Notes: generated by a model not told the origin, from the letters alone. A stretch of 64,000 nt of DNA from Membranipora membranacea (GCA_914767715.1 OU612070.1:17401025-17465024); one strand, 5' to 3'. Shown: positions 33,580 through 47,425, counted from the first letter of the stretch. Translations and numbers: made by a program.

Positions 33580-36500
33580 TCAAGCCCTGGCCTTTAGGAT
33601 TGCTTCTAAGATCTCGATAATGTTATTTACACCAGTAAGATATCCGTCCTCATGATTTCCTCTCTCCCAGCAATGTGTGTGAGTGATCTCCTGACCGTCG
33701 GGTAGAGCGGTCGCCTTACCAAAGTCAATCATCCAAACTGATGCCTGCGTTCTGTCGTGTACGAACAACAAAGAGCTGCCGATTATCTAAAACAAGATTA
33801 AAAAGTTATCAGACAATGATGGAGTGAGCGCTTTTGATCTCCAACCCGGAAATGTCTTTTTCTGTGTACTGCAGAGTTTAATGAGCAAAATTTTGACAGT
33901 CAAAGATTCAAAGTACTATGATTCAATCTTGGTAGGTGGCCAAAACCGCGATTTCCGCTGAAACTCTTTGTTCACTCTTTGGCCAATATCCAAGTAGAAA
34001 CTTGAGCCGCCACAGAATTTTAAGAAAGACGTTGTACAAGTGACTAATAAACTCTTTCAGATCAAAGTACATTAAGGCATCCCTGATTAAGGTCATGTGG
34101 TTTAGCTAAGTGACTCATAGAAATAAAACTGTCCAATGAGCCAAGCTAGTGTCAGATTTTCATGAGATAAGTAATTTAAATAAGCCACTTATCACATCCA
34201 TGGTGATAAGATTTAAGTACAATAGCCTTTTCCACACATCAATCAAACGGGTAAACCAGTTGAGAAGTTTCATTCTTACCTCATGCGTAGAGAAGAACTG
34301 ACTCTGACAGACTGTTTCCCTCAGTGATTTTAGTCGTTCTATATACTGAGCTATGATGTTGTCTTGTAATTCACAGAACTGCTGGAAAGAGTTCTTTATT
34401 GATTCTTTATCTTTACAGTTTTTAAAGTCGACAAAAGCTTTTCCTTCAGAGTTCTAAAATTAGAAGAAATCATGACGTGAGCTGAGGGTTTATTTATAAT
34501 ATAATTGCATTTTCCCTGATGCAAACAATGTGTAAGATTCTATCTAATATAGGTTACAATAATCGATGGATTGCACAGAATGATCCATTATTTATGGATA
34601 AGCCAGGAGTCGGTAATGCTCTCGAGGCAAAAATAATATGCAGCTGGGCATTAATGTGGCATTTTGAGGATAAAATTTTAACAGTGCCAGGGGCTTTAAT
34701 AACTATCGTTGACAAGGACAAAGCAAGATGACAATAAGGAAAAAAATTTAATGTTATGGCAAATTAGATGAAAAAGATTATGTATAATGATTTCCTCAAC
34801 ACCAAACTGCTTACAAAACACAGTAAGACACTTTCAACATTGGCAGTGAAAACAGGTAGGGTGGGAGTATATCCCACCCTCCATGGTGAAAATGACACTA
34901 AAAGTTAATGATATTACCCCATTTCTACATGCATAAGCTACACTGACTTGGCAAATTAACTATGTGTGTGCAATGACAATGTAGGTGGGGCCAGGCTAAT
35001 TTTAAATTGAACTAAGCATTACTGCTTACTTGAAAATAGCAAAACACCAGGAAAGGAACAAACTCATACAACTTTAATAAGCCCAGTTTAATACAATTAA
35101 AATTGTATTAGTACACCCGGATTAAAATTAATAAACCCGGATTAAGTTAACTTTGGGAATAGGACCTTGGAACAGGCAAGAAAATTGAAGGCTATGACGT
35201 CAAACCAACACCAAATATAAATTTAATATAATATGATAGTTTTGACCATAATTTTCATTAGTTTTGATAATTTTCATACCGTTACCATTGCTGCGCTTTT
35301 GTACGCTCCACAACAAATCAAATAGTTTGTGAAGTTACAACTGCCTAACATCTAGTGGGCATTCTGTATCAATGTCGTTATGGGGGTCAACTTCAACCAC
35401 ACAACTAAAAGATCTGTACACCTGGCCAACCTTAACATAATTTACAACAGAGATTCCAACAGCCAAGTTGTAGTTTAAGATGGCACACTACGATCAGAAC
35501 CAAAAGGAATGTACAAAAGCCGAGAAATACACGAGATTAAAAATACACAAAACAACTGGTCTCACCTTGATGCCTTCTATACGAAAGCCGAGTGTTTCTG
35601 ATGAGCTAATTCGCTCCCTCCATTGCATATATCGAGGTTTTGTGACTGCGCCTGCGTTGTGTTCTTCTTCTGTTGGCTCACTAGGGTCAACTTTTATCAT
35701 CTTTTGGTACATATCCTAAAAAGTAACAACCTCTTTATAATACGCGGACTCAAATATTTTGATATGGATTTCAAGGAATGAGAATTTAAATCTTTGGTTC
35801 AACAATGAATGAATGCTCTTACAACGCCAAACCGAATTTTAAGGGTGGCAGTCTACGAAGTAGTACATCATCACAACAAGAATGCAAGAGTAACAGCCAA
35901 TCGCCATTCGACAGATGTAACGAGTAATAGCCATAAGGAAACATAATGTAAGGAAATCCAGCTCCTTTTTTTCTAGGTAGAGAATCAATCAAATTAAACA
36001 GCCCCGACCAAGCACTCGGGCAGTTGACATCTGAGGACTAATGACAGTTTATTGACAACAATTTCCATTGCGCAAGGCTGAACTAAAGAGGTTCCCAACA
36101 TTTGACAGAGAGGGAAGGTCACAATGCCAGGTTTGGTTTTGTCTTCTAGAGCACATTATTCTATGCCTCATACAAGCAGGGTGGATGGGATATCCCATCG
36201 TCCCTCATACAAGCAATCAAAACAAATTAAAGAACTCATACCTTTCTTGGTTCTGGTTTCTTTTCCAACTTGATGAGCTCTTCTTCTAAGTACGTTCTGG
36301 TTCCCATTTTACAGTCCATAATACATGGCTCAGTAAACCCTTGCAGTAAGTCTTGCATCTCGATATATTCTGTGAAATTGTATGGTCAAGGAAAAACACG
36401 CTGATGGTGATGGGGCAATAGGATAACCTGTCTAAGGGTGGTGAAATCTGGTACAACGGCCCATTATTTGGTTTGATTGTGTCTACAATGGCGGGTTACC

Positions 36501-39500
36501 ATGTAGGCCGGTTGTGGAACAAAGATACAAATAACTCACTCCATGATGCAACCAAAGGAAATCCAGTTAAGAAGATGATGATGGATTGTTGCAAAATGAT
36601 CTTTTTAATTGAGCCATGCTATGATCTCACACGATTGTACTGTCCCAGGTACAGTTTTAGATTTAATGTCAAATCTAATCTTGGCCTCTGCGGAGATGGC
36701 GGTTAATGAAGATTGATACATCCTGCCCTCACTTGTCATAGCCTATGTTCAACATTTATTTAGCTAACCAATCCGAGCCTTTCATGTCATAGGCGGAGGC
36801 ACCCACATTAGGTGGGTGTTTTGTTGGTGGCATGGAAAGGTGAATGCATTGTTTGTGGGTTTTCAGTGTCATTTAGGTGTCATTTGACTGAAGAATCTCT
36901 AATATTCTCCTTTCCAAAGGTGTAATTTCATATAAAACTTACTATTCATAAATTCATATGGACATCTACACCCTTGTTGTGAGTAAAAATGAAGAATACA
37001 CACCTGCTCACCTTGCTATAATGGCAAGTATTATTTCACAATAGGATCTCTGTATTTTCAACCCCTATCATCCTGTGACATTAAAATGATTGAAAGTACT
37101 GCTATAAATAAGATTACTCAAGTGGCTGTGTCAAAAGTTCAGTGACAGCCCTCTTATCAGTCTCAATCACATGTGTCCTCTGACCTTATTGAGTTTGATA
37201 ACACCCAGCTCAAATAATTTGGCTCCATAAGCCCCTTAGCAAATTTGTGCATACACAGTAAACTAACTGGTAACGTATCCTAGTCTGACCCTGGCCTCTC
37301 TAACCTCTATCCCATCTCCCACCCTTATCCCCCTCTATCCCATCTCCCACCCTTATCCCCCTCTAACCCCTACCCCCCCCCCCCTCTAACCCATATCCCC
37401 TCTCTGATCTATGGTTCACTTGCACTGAATCAGTATGAAATTTATTTTTTAGTCAGAAAAGGATACGATCAGTTTCCACAGTGACAACACCGTTGTATTT
37501 AGGGACGAAAGGTCTCAGTGCATCAGACATCAACTTCTCCAGCACTCCTTTCTCATTCTCTTGCAACTTCTTCAGAATTGTGCCCTCCTCACCAACAGCA
37601 AAGCTATCTGAAACAATGAAAGGAAGGTGAGTTGTCGTACAACAGGACTTATTCTAAATTGAGTTGGCCCCGAACCCCAGGGATTATTTGCAGTGTCACT
37701 GGACGGCTTGTTTCAGTGGTAATAATTAGGGCTGATGGAGGTCATAGCACTGGTGGCTTATCAGGAAAACAGAACAGCACACATCACTAAACACTAAACC
37801 ATGTGATGAACTGGAGGACAAGCAGGATTTTCAATGTGTTTACCTTCTTGTTATTGGTCTCTAGAGGTAAAAAGTCCTTAATTCACTGACATTTATTGCA
37901 CTGTTTATTTATTTTTCAACAACATGATTGTTGTTTATGATGATGTTTGTCAAATCTTCAAAAAGGTTAGTCAACAGAGTTTTAAACAGGACACAGTAAA
38001 GTTTAAATGCTATGTTCGGTCAAAACCTCAGAATGGATCCTTGCTGAAAGATATATATGATACGTGCCACGATTGGGCAATGCAGGGCACAAGCTAAATT
38101 TGATATTGACAGTCAAAAATAGTTCTGAAACTGATTTTGAATACTATAGCTTCCTCATCATATTTCCCCGAAGTAGATGAAAGATAAGCTTCGTCACGAA
38201 CATGATTTTACCCTGATATGTTATGATGTGATGGTATGATGCAAAACATTCACTGTGGGAAAAACAATGAGTGTTTCTGGTTTATTTATGATGGGCTCGG
38301 TTCAGATTATGGGATTTACTGTTGCAAAAACAAGTCAGACCCTCTTATGATAAAAAAATATGAAATAATACTGTGTTAGGCCTACTTGTCTACAGTGTTG
38401 GCAACAATATGCAATTTATCTCATAAATCCTGCTTGAAGCAAAAACTGTTATACAAATTATATAAAAAATTATCAGTGTTAATTGCGTCATACGAAAACC
38501 TTAATTTATTTAATAACTGGGTGGTATATTGCACTTTCAAATATGATGCTAACTTTCAACCATTCTTTTCTAGGATTGTTTATGTTTAATACCACTCCTC
38601 AGTGGTTAGGCAGTGACAAAATGGTATCCTTGAACATTTGGTTATACAACGCCAGACTGATTTACATCATAAGACGACGCTATCTATTTAACTTCCCTAT
38701 GTTTTTCCAGGATATTTATCTCATAGAATGTTTTTTTCCATCTTTCTAGGAAGCTTGGGCAATAAAGCATGTTTGGTGTCTCAATTTGTATGACTGGCAG
38801 ATTAACACCGTACTAACAAGGAAGGCACTAGGTCCTGTTATACTTGAGACTATGATGTAGTTTTTTTGTTGCCAAACTAATTACCATTGAGAGTTTTTCT
38901 TTATATTTAAAAATACTTCTGCTATTAGGAAATTAAACCTTTTGTTATTCCTGCTGTTAATAGCAAAATAGAATATGTCAGTTATGAATACGTTGATTAT
39001 CACATAGAATATTCAGTGCACTATTTATATATTTTGATGATGTTGGTGGACAGTAGGCCCTTTCAAATGGACTAGCTCCTTTGTCAGTCCTTGCTCTGTT
39101 TTATCAGAGAGCGATGACATCATTGGGATGATTCAATTTGGCAGTGAAGGGATTTCGTGACCAGCATATATATCTTTTGTTCTAAACATAGAGCTCTAAT
39201 CTTGCCTGCGTTTCGTTTCGTGGTATATGATGCACAATTTAGTCAGACAAGGCGCTTATTCATAATACCACAGGGCCAGCAATTGAATATCAGAGACAAT
39301 AAAATAGTTTCATAACAATAAACTGGAGGAAACCATTAAAGTCGAAATCATAGTGTTTGTTAATTGTTGAATAAACCAATTTGTTTGTTTATGGCTCTGA
39401 TATCATGATATTTTTGGCAAACAGCAGTCAATGCTGCCCCTATTTTGGGCCTCACAAGGTCTTACTGTTTGGAAAAGGATATCCTGTATTATGGTCTGGG

Positions 39501-41243
39501 TTTGCTGAGTCCGGGCCTTGAAACCAATGGGTTGGCCTAATTATGCTCAACTCTGATTGTTATTTTTCAAAAAGAGATTAGGTTTGCTAAACAATGATAG
39601 TATAGAGTGTCATTCTGTTACCTGTGATTGTAAGAAAGCTTAAACAATGGGCAATTCCCACTAATAACTAGGTGGGTCTGCCAAAATCTGCTTGCCAAAC
39701 TTTGATTGATTATGTGACTCAACAGCGACTTAGCATACCAGTTTAGGGAGGTTTACAACTTTCTGTTTATAGTAGAATAAATCATAAATCATGAATCATA
39801 AATTCCTTCTCAAGGACGTGCACAGATTCAGATCAGTGCTTTCTATATGTGACAAGAAAATCTTCATGCGTCCGGCAATCTCATGTACAGTGTTATATGG
39901 TTTAACTTAGATTTTTTTGACATGAGGAGAAACACCATGATATAACAATTTGATATGGCACAATATACTCAAGCAGTGGGATTCCACACAAATATGATGC
40001 ACAGCAAAGTGGTCAACTCTATATCAAGAAGTGACATGATGCAGCTAACATGCTACGTCATGTCTATGTCATTTATCCCAAGAAGCAAGGTTACCATCAA
40101 AGCAATGACTGAGTATTTATAATCTTTGATTATAATGTGCGTGCTTGATGCTACTGACATCAATGCAATCACTCTCAGGACCAGATTTTGCCTGGAGATT
40201 AAACCTCAATTCTCACCAATGCAAAGTCATCCGTGACGTTTCAGTTTCATACCCTACAGGTACCATCCATTAACTAAAAATATCTTGGAATTCCAAAAAC
40301 AACCTGTACTTGAACAGGATACTGGCACTAGTGTAGGTGTTAGATCGTGTGATTCAGTGATTGGTGAGGTTAGATATGATAGAAGAAACAAAACTGAAAC
40401 TCACCTTGGTGACCCGCTAGTTGTACCCATTTTTGCCTTGTGTTGCTCGGGACTGATGGCATCGCTCTCTTGATAGTCTGCCATTTTCTCTAAAGACAAA
40501 ACCAGAAATACATCTTCATGAAGTAAAAAGCAGTGAAACAATGACAAAAGTAAAACTCACTGAGAAGTAAAAACGATCATACTTTTTTCTGCATGACTGT
40601 GTTACGTGTATAAAAAACCTGAATAATGTCATGAGAAGAAAAGAAGTGATATTTATAGCAACAATGTGCATCATCAGTTACAAGCCTCACTTGTTTTGGT
40701 TCACCGCTGGGCGACTCACACGGTGACGCAGACGAAGAAGCATCGAGTGTAAAAAACAAACCTCGAGTGAGAAAAAAGTGCACACAGTTTCCAGGATGAT
40801 TAATTCTAGCGATGACTATCGATCGACAATGTACTGTAACATGAGAATTGTGTGAACTATTGACGTGTTACTACTATTGCACAGAACCAAAGCCGCCAGC
40901 AGAAAAACAACACAACCTTTCACAGCTTCTTTGAGCTAAGAGTTTCAAGATTGCAATAGTAATTGGATCACCTATACAACAAGATTCTGCGCTATCAGAG
41001 CGTCGATGACAGTTACCTTAACAAAAGAGGAAACACAACGTCAAAGTATCTAGACAGAAAATTCTTAATTACCTTTCTCTCATTCCAAATGGATTCTTTG
41101 TCTGTATTGTTATGATGTGGCTTTGTTGCTGATACTAACTGGTTGAAAGCCCTCACAAATTTCCTACGTAAGTTTTTCATGTTGTTGGTTGTAGAATTTG
41201 ATATGGAACTCAGGCGAGTGTCTTGTGTTAATCCTATCCCCAT
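33580..41243 (-). CDS. ITPK: Inositol-1,4,5-trisphosphate 3-kinase, seven exons, about 351 aa
   Basis: Phosphorylates Ins(1,4,5)P3 to Ins(1,3,4,5)P4, ending the calcium-release signal (family knowledge). Minus-strand exons: 41073-41243, 40405-40489, 37467-37607, 36242-36369, 35566-35715, 34280-34453, 33580-33786. The total of 1,056 nt is in frame with one stop. Family marks: KWVQLAGH (77-84) opening the catalytic core, PCIMDCKMG (147-155, the PxxxDxKxG inositol-phosphate kinase motif), [39 protein letters not shown] (285-294), and WMIDFGKA (301-308, the metal-binding D-F-G-K). The C-terminal [13 protein letters not shown] matches animal IP3Ks rather than IPMK or IP6K. An in-frame TGA just before the ATG at 41243 supports that start. 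The N-terminus is much shorter than in vertebrate A/B/C isoforms, and I see no calmodulin-binding segment I would vouch for. Other first exons appear upstream. Confidence 0.93.
34854..34884. repeat. Short palindrome of the GGGTGGG/CCCACCC family
   Basis: GTAGGGTGGGAGTATATCCC followed by ACCCTCC, in an IP3K intron. Related copies at 36178, 43806, 43999, 44140 and 61826. Confidence 0.6.
36178..36214. repeat. Short palindrome of the GGGTGGG/CCCACCC family
   Basis: GCAGGGTGGATGGGATATCC followed by CATCGTCCC, in an IP3K intron. Confidence 0.5.
37290..37402. repeat. CT-rich minisatellite in IP3K intron
   Basis: Tandem units of the form TATCCCATCTCCCACCCTTA/TCCCCCTC, about 60 bp beyond the splice donor at 37466. 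Strongly strand-asymmetric (C-rich on +). Confidence 0.8.
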
Positions 41244-41249
41244 TATGAT

Positions 41250-42265
41250 TCAGTGTGCTATGAAGCAAATTGGGAAAGGCGAGCCCTTTTCAAAGCCATA
41301 GTGAGTTATTCCACCCTACCGTATAATCCCAAATATGCCAGTCTGCTGCGTATCTTTTTTTCCATTATTCAAGCCATGATACATGTTCATTGACTTTCAC
41401 TGACAACAAATTGTTAGTTCACAAGGACAAGGTATGTTATTGTTAAGGTATTGGTATGTGCCTAGCACTAAAACTCTTTGATAGTGTCAAAAAAGGTAGA
41501 TCACAAGAACTCAACAAGGTTGACGGGTTCATCCTACAGGCAGTGAAGCAGAGGTTATACGGTACATTATGTTTTCGTTCGTTTCCCCTGACGACATTGT
41601 TGATAAATGATTACCAGTGACATGGTACCCTATCATCTTCGCTTCACAGCAGATCAAGTACAGGGTTAATAATTTCAAACGTCACTAATCCTAATAATAA
41701 CAGGAACATATATTATCATCAATGAGAATAGTCACTGTCAAAGAATTTATTTTGCCTCTGCAGTGGAGGCCAAAAGTCTGAAATTTATCATCATCCCAGC
41801 CAGCCAGCCACTTATCATTGCGTTCTCCCAAATGGTGTGGAGTGTAATTTTAAGGGTGGAGCAGTTATGCCATCTATTTTCGGTGTATGGGCACACCTTT
41901 TTTGGCAGGGATGTATGGTGTCACCGGCAGGGGCCAGGAGTCTTCATGAATATACATTCATGCTAATGCTAAACATACCCGCATAATAAGCAAAACATGA
42001 GCCGGACATTTCCATAACACTCTTGTCAGAAAACAAAGCTGATAAATGAAGACCTATGCAAAGTTTTCAGTACCGCTTGCCAGGAATTTTCCAATGATTC
42101 GCCAGAGTGGTGTAGAGTAGATTACTATGTACTAGACTGTCTGCATTGCAATCGAACCGTCGCCAACACTATATGAGCATCTCACCAGCAAATCACAAAT
42201 ACATGATCACCATGGCACCTTACCCACTAGGCTGCAAACCCAGACATAACTGATATCCGTATGCT
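41250..42265. other. Region between IP3K first exons, no gene recognised
   Basis: AT-rich; nothing identifiable apart from what is listed separately. Confidence 0.4.
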
Positions 42266-42270
42266 ATAGC

Positions 42271-42384
42271 CTAGACCAAGTTAGGTCCATTTGCCTGCAT
42301 TCCGAGTTACTCCCGATCCACTGGTCACGCCGCAGTAGAGGGGGGCAACTCCAAAGCGTAGGCAAATGGATCAAACTTGATCGA
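42271..42384. mobile_element. MITE of the TTTGGTCCATTTGCC family, copy 2
   Basis: CTAGACCAAGTTAGGTCCAT at one end, GGATCAAACTTGATCGAT at the other, with the family's inner CTGGTCACGCC-like centre. Confidence 0.75.
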
Positions 42385-42386
42385 TC

Positions 42387-42433
42387 AACTCAATTGAAGC
42401 TGTGGCTATAAAAGCCACAGCTTCAATTGAGTT
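42387..42433. repeat. Near-perfect palindrome
   Basis: AACTCAATTGAAGCTGTGGCT, five bases, then its exact inverse. It abuts the MITE at 42271-42384. Confidence 0.75.
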
Positions 42434-42838
42434 GTTTAATCCCAGTATCCAAAACTCTAATCCAATGAATACAGCAACAACAAAGATTTCCCAACCATCA
42501 GGGAGATAAGTATTTCATGGCAAGAATGACTACAATATGATAATAAACCAGTATGCACCAATTCATCAGAGCAACGAATCGAATGAGAGCACAACTTCGA
42601 TACTATATGAAGGCACCCACATTCATACTCGCACAGCAAGTGGCAATTGATAGTGAACTGTCATTCGTTGGCCATGATGAGACTGACAGTTTAAAATACT
42701 GAATAGCGATTATGTGAAGCCTCTCATCCTAAGAAACGGACAGAATGGAATCACAATAAAAACACATAGGATAGATCAATTCCTTGATTACAGTACGCCA
42801 TTGATATGAATTTATAATCAGTGGCAAAATAAAACCTT

Positions 42839-42919
42839 GTCACGCGGCCATGGGTTTTGGTTTTTTTGGTTTGCTTGGTCAAACAAACCAAAAAAACTAA
42901 AACCCGTAGCCGCGTGACA
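42839..42919. mobile_element. Fold-back element
   Basis: TGTCACGCGGCCATGGGTTT pairs with the inverse ending CCGCGTGACA, with T-rich and A-rich inner arms; about 36-bp arms with a few mismatches. Confidence 0.7.
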
Positions 42920-43422
42920 TGGCTAGGTAAAATAAATAACGTGGCTATTTGTGGAGATATACCATCAGTATAAAGCTTTGTGTCAGGATCTAAATAAAAC
43001 ACTAAATCTAGCAGCTTTTACTTTACCCATTGATTGACGTCCAAGTACTACCTTCAAAAACTGAGGCAAGCTGCTTGACACAAGTTTTCAAGTGTCAGCT
43101 ATTCTAGATTCTGAACTTGTGGACCAATCAAAGATGAGAAACGCGGTCTAGCAACCATACATGAATAGCCATACGCTTTCTCAGGGTCCGATATGTACCC
43201 TTTATATATTATTGTATATATATTACTCATTAGCGGTTCCAAATTTCCTATTCACAGAGAATCTCTTGGCCTTTGACAAATGAAAGATCACCTGCCTCAA
43301 CTATCACTACGACCATATCATCATCGCACTAGTAGCTGCTATGTCAAATTCTGCTTCTCTTAGCTTTTCCAACTAAACTACATGTATACAACAGCATCAC
43401 AACCACTTAGCTCTTAGCTCAC

Positions 43423-43533
43423 CCTTCCTAATCTTGATGCGCCGACCGCTTCTTGCCTAGCGTTTTCTATGTGTGCTGAAACAAAATCCACAAGATCTCG
43501 CGATTTGTCCCTTCTGGTAGACTTACGGTTCAT
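43423..43533 (-). CDS. Candidate alternative first coding exon of IP3K
   Basis: ATG at 43533 opens 37 codons (MNRKSTRRDKSRDLVDFVSA...) ending at a GTGAGC donor in phase 0. That is the phase needed to join the IP3K exon at 40489. Base composition and codon use look coding, unlike the DNA around it. It could be an alternative IP3K N-terminus or the first exon of an unknown gene. Confidence 0.5.
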
Positions 43534-43805
43534 TGCCAGTCCCTGACGAAATATTTAAGAGATAATGATAAAAATGAACCACACAATTGTTCCCCTCTGT
43601 GAGAGCTTGTGCACACCACATGCGTTTGCTTTTCTTGGTACAAATGAATCATTCAAGTCGCCAAGCTTTGACACCATAAAAATCAATACTCCAGAAAATA
43701 GTTTGCAAGATTCCAAGTGACACCACTGCAGCAATCAGCACATAGTGTTAGATGAAATTTATAATCACTGAAATTGAGATTAGCGTACTGATGCAATTCC
43801 CAGAC

Positions 43806-43838
43806 CAGGGAGGGTGGGATATATATATCCCACCCCCC
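43806..43838. repeat. Short palindrome of the GGGTGGG/CCCACCC family
   Basis: GGAGGGTGGGATATATATAT then CCCACCCCCCC. An almost complete palindrome centred on (AT)n. Confidence 0.65.
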
Positions 43839-43998
43839 CTGCTATGGCAATACGCTGTGATTTAAGGCTTTTTCACACCTCCGTTTCCGTGACATTACTA
43901 CATGTTGTCTTATATTGAAGGGAACTACCAATACACCTCATTCATTCGCTTCATGATAAGACATCCACAAGAAGGATTAGAATTATCTTGTGTAAATC

Positions 43999-44031
43999 AG
44001 GAAAGGTGGGATACCCCTGCCACCTTCCATG
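43999..44031. repeat. Short palindrome of the GGGTGGG/CCCACCC family
   Basis: AGGAAAGGTGGGATACCCCT then GCCACCTTCC. Confidence 0.55.
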
Positions 44032-44139
44032 TTTAAATTACACTGATTATTTAATAGAAGAACGGTAAGTTGTCTTCTTACTTTAAATGGATAGACAACT
44101 GTGTTCTGCGTGGACGATATTGAGATTAATGTATGAGCA

Positions 44140-44175
44140 AGGAGGATGGGAAGGTGACCCACCCTCCCTGGTATG
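44140..44175. repeat. Short palindrome of the GGGTGGG/CCCACCC family
   Basis: AAGGAGGATGGGAAGGTGAC then CCACCCTCCCTGG. Confidence 0.55.
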
Positions 44176-44649
44176 GCACAACTATGACTCATCACTTCTT
44201 TGCCTTCTCCTCATGCAAACATTAATATCCAAGCTACACTAAAGGGTCCATTAAAGGCAGATATTGTAAAAAAAATTTTTTGCTACGATGTATTCACATT
44301 TGTCAACGAGAAAAATATCAAGTCATAACTCACTGATGTCAACAATAAACCTATCAACTCCTTCCCAGAATAACCATCAAGGTCGCAGTCTCTATTACAT
44401 TCTGTGGTAAAAATCACTAATTTAAGGATGGGACATTTTTCTTTCATCTTGTGATCAGGAGGAAGTCGCCAAAAAAGAGCAATAAAAATCTGAAGACTCA
44501 AACAAGGATACCTTGCCCAAAGGACACTTTGAGAATTTTTATCTCATCTACACTCATGTATGGGGGGTCTCTCCCAGATAAAATTTAATAATATAGGCAG
44601 TTTGAGCCCATTTTTGCAAGTAAATTAACGAGCATTCGTCGAGAGCGGG

Positions 44650-44907
44650 ATGTTACACCATCTAACCGCTATCTACTCACATCTCTCAGAGAAAGAGAAA
44701 GGTGACCTCGTGTACATCACAACAATCGCTAGCAAACTCGCCAACACAACATCACCATCTATAAAAAACACTGTGGCAGGGCGAGTAAAAACCAAAGTGC
44801 TCAGAATGGTCGCGAGCAGTCAAAGTCCAGTGCTAACTCTAGACACTCTAAGCACAGGACCAACTTACGCAAGCTTTGTTTCCGAAATGTTGCTGCTAAA
44901 GTGCTAA
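44650..44907 (+). other. Open reading frame of 85 codons, possibly the tail of a retroelement
   Basis: The frame MLHHLTAIYSHLSEKEKGDL... is more GC-rich and more ordinary in codon use than the DNA around it. About 145 bp downstream comes AATAAAGG followed by tandem ACAT repeats (45050-45070), an arrangement found at the 3' ends of some non-LTR retrotransposons. I recognise no domain. It could also be a small exon or chance. Confidence 0.3.
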
Positions 44908-45074
44908 ACGATATCTTTTTCTAGTCAATCAAGTCATTTTATTTTTAACAGTTTTTTATTACTTTTGTTTTATTTGATAAGAGCTCATATTTTTCACAGT
45001 TTTTTAGACAGTACGGCTGAAAAGTTCTATTATTCACATGCGAATCAATAAAGGTACATACATACATACAGTTG

Positions 45075-47290
45075 TCCACTGTGACCACCCTTGTAACAAC
45101 TATGGAATGCAGGATATCGTTCATGATTCATTATATGGTTGTTGATTTTCTGCACTTACAATTCTCTTGACCTAATGATAGACAGAATATGCACAAGTTT
45201 TTTGCGTTGATGTGAAAATTATTTGGCAGGCATCTTCATTTGAGAAAAGATGAAAATGTTTACGAGAGCAGCATGAGGACACTGCACTGCCACTGGTCAC
45301 TGGTCACAAGCTTCACTTTTACATTTAATATTGTCCTCCAAACCAGAATTTTGCCAATAATGTCAACTAAACCAGTAGCGTCCCTTTACAGCCCTAACTA
45401 ATAGCACAATGGGCCGTCCAGGCACCTGTTGACGATAAAATTAGAGAGTGTCGTGTCTATTTTGAAATTTTAAGGATTTTTCAAAATTGACATGCTGAAA
45501 AGTGGTCTAGCCCTACCCATGATCCACTCCTGCTTACCCCCCTGATAAGTTCCTAATGTAGTGCCTAGCATGAGGTTCAGGCCAAAAATGGGGAAGTGGG
45601 GGGGGGGGGGCGGCTTGTCTGTATATTCTGATAACTGAGAATCTCACTGTGGTGTTTGGGGTTTGGGGCAAAACTCCTGATGTAGGCTATTGCTTGTATG
45701 GTGTTATCATATTATCATACTCCCTGATATCTTTATTGTGTACCAGCTGCATAGTCCCAGTAGAGTAAACTTCTGTATGACATGTCCTTATGTGTTGTTC
45801 TCAATTTAGATTGTCTGGGGTCAACAGCCAAGCAAAACAATGCCTAGGCAGAAAACGAAATACCAGCAAAGATTATTGATACAAAGTTATTGATCAAAGT
45901 CATTGATACCAGCACATGGCAGTAAACTAAACAGCTAGTATATGAGTAGAAATTACCATACAAGCAGTAATAGTGAAATACACAGGCAGGGTAGGCATAG
46001 CCTTGTCACAGGCGGCTACTTTTTTGTTTGAAAGTAGCTGCGTTACAAGGCTACAGTTAGCAGGGTTTACAGAAAAGGCTCCTTGTGTTTGGCCTGCTTC
46101 CAATTGTGGAGCATGTACGGGCAAATGATGACAGATGACCTAGATACCAGCTGTTTTTACATCCAGCTGCATGACTATGTTCAATCTTTTCTAGTTTTAC
46201 GCTATTCATGGACATAAAAGCTCACAAGCATAGACTAGAATAATATTTATAAATAATGATAATATTATACTCACAAGTTAGTTGATATTCCTATATAGCT
46301 TTGTAATTGCTGTTCTTTAGTGTTGTAGTTAGTTAATCAATTTAATAAAACTAGGAAATATGTTGTATTCAGAAGTAAATTTTAAGACTAATTTGTTTGC
46401 AAATGAATTGAAAATTCTGTACGGTGAATATGAAATAGTGATCATGTTTTCTCAATTCATTTCTTAGTAATACAAGTTACATTTTGTTGATCAGATGGGT
46501 TCAATTCAAAAGGAGCCACCTCCATTGACATGTCATAATTTATTGGAACCAAGTGCTAATATTATTTGTAAGATAGTTTTTGTTGAAATGAGATCGATAA
46601 TGTTAGTATAAGTTAGATTCTTTTCAGAATAAGCCTTGTGAGTATTTTGAGGTAAGTTAAAACGTGGTTTGCTAAAATGACCACCCTTAATTAAATAGCT
46701 TGGCCAAAATACAAATATAGACTGAATATTGAAATAACTATGTGATTTGGATTAATTGCGTCATTATTGAAGTTGAAATTTATGCTATTTTAAGATAAAT
46801 TTTAGGTTTCCTAATTGTTTACACCTTGTCACAATTTTTATGATTCTCTCAGGGACATCTTCAACAAATGTATTAGCAGGAGAAAAGGCACAGGCTTGAA
46901 ATTGCTTAATTTATGTCTAGCTAACATTTGCCCGTCCTCATTACTTTTTATAGATTGCCAGTCTGCCACTGCAGCTAGCTAACATTAAGTCACCAGGAAA
47001 CGAGCTAAACTAATCTTTAGCTGATATTGACTACTCTATAGTAGGTTGATTACTATATACAAGTTTCTCCTCAGCTATACTTTGAATACAAATTTTTTGC
47101 TTATCACATGTATCAGCACTCTATATGATAATGATAATGATGATAATGATTAATATATAACAAATGCTTCTCAGACCAGTCAGGGAAGATATGGTGGTAC
47201 CTTCCGTTGACAGCTTGATGTTTGACCTTTCAATGAGGTGTGTTTTTCGCGCAGTTTTATATGGTGAACAGGCGAATTACCGAATATGGA
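45075..47290. other. No gene recognised
   Basis: AT-rich with a G-run near 45600; no motif seen on either strand. Confidence 0.4.
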
Positions 47291-47293
47291 CAC

Positions 47294-47425
47294 CTGATAA
47301 AAATTCCTGCGGAGTTTAAAATAGCGCTTGATGTACAGGATTTTTTCCGCATTTCGAGCTTTCTTGCCTTCCATTTCCTGCCGGCGATGGCGAAAACACA
47401 TTGTAAACTCATTATAGGACACATA
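47294..47425 (-). CDS. Candidate internal coding exon upstream of IP3K
   Basis: Starts after ...GAATTCAG, stays open for 44 codons (YVSYNEFTMCFRHRRQEMEG..., basic) and ends CAG|GTGTCC, phase 0 at both sides. It fits between the exon at 48016-48120 and the IP3K exon at 40489. The donor is not strong (GTGTCC). Confidence 0.4.

Noticed and set aside
39622-39660. Small cassette exon in the IP3K intron
   Set aside because: It was only needed for the wrong frame above, and its acceptor lacks a pyrimidine tract.
40405-40484. Start codon at 40484 (frame [10 protein letters not shown]...) as the IP3K start
   Set aside because: That frame does not join the next exon. Phase 0 from the AG at 40489 gives the IP3K motif KWVQLAGH and a clean junction.
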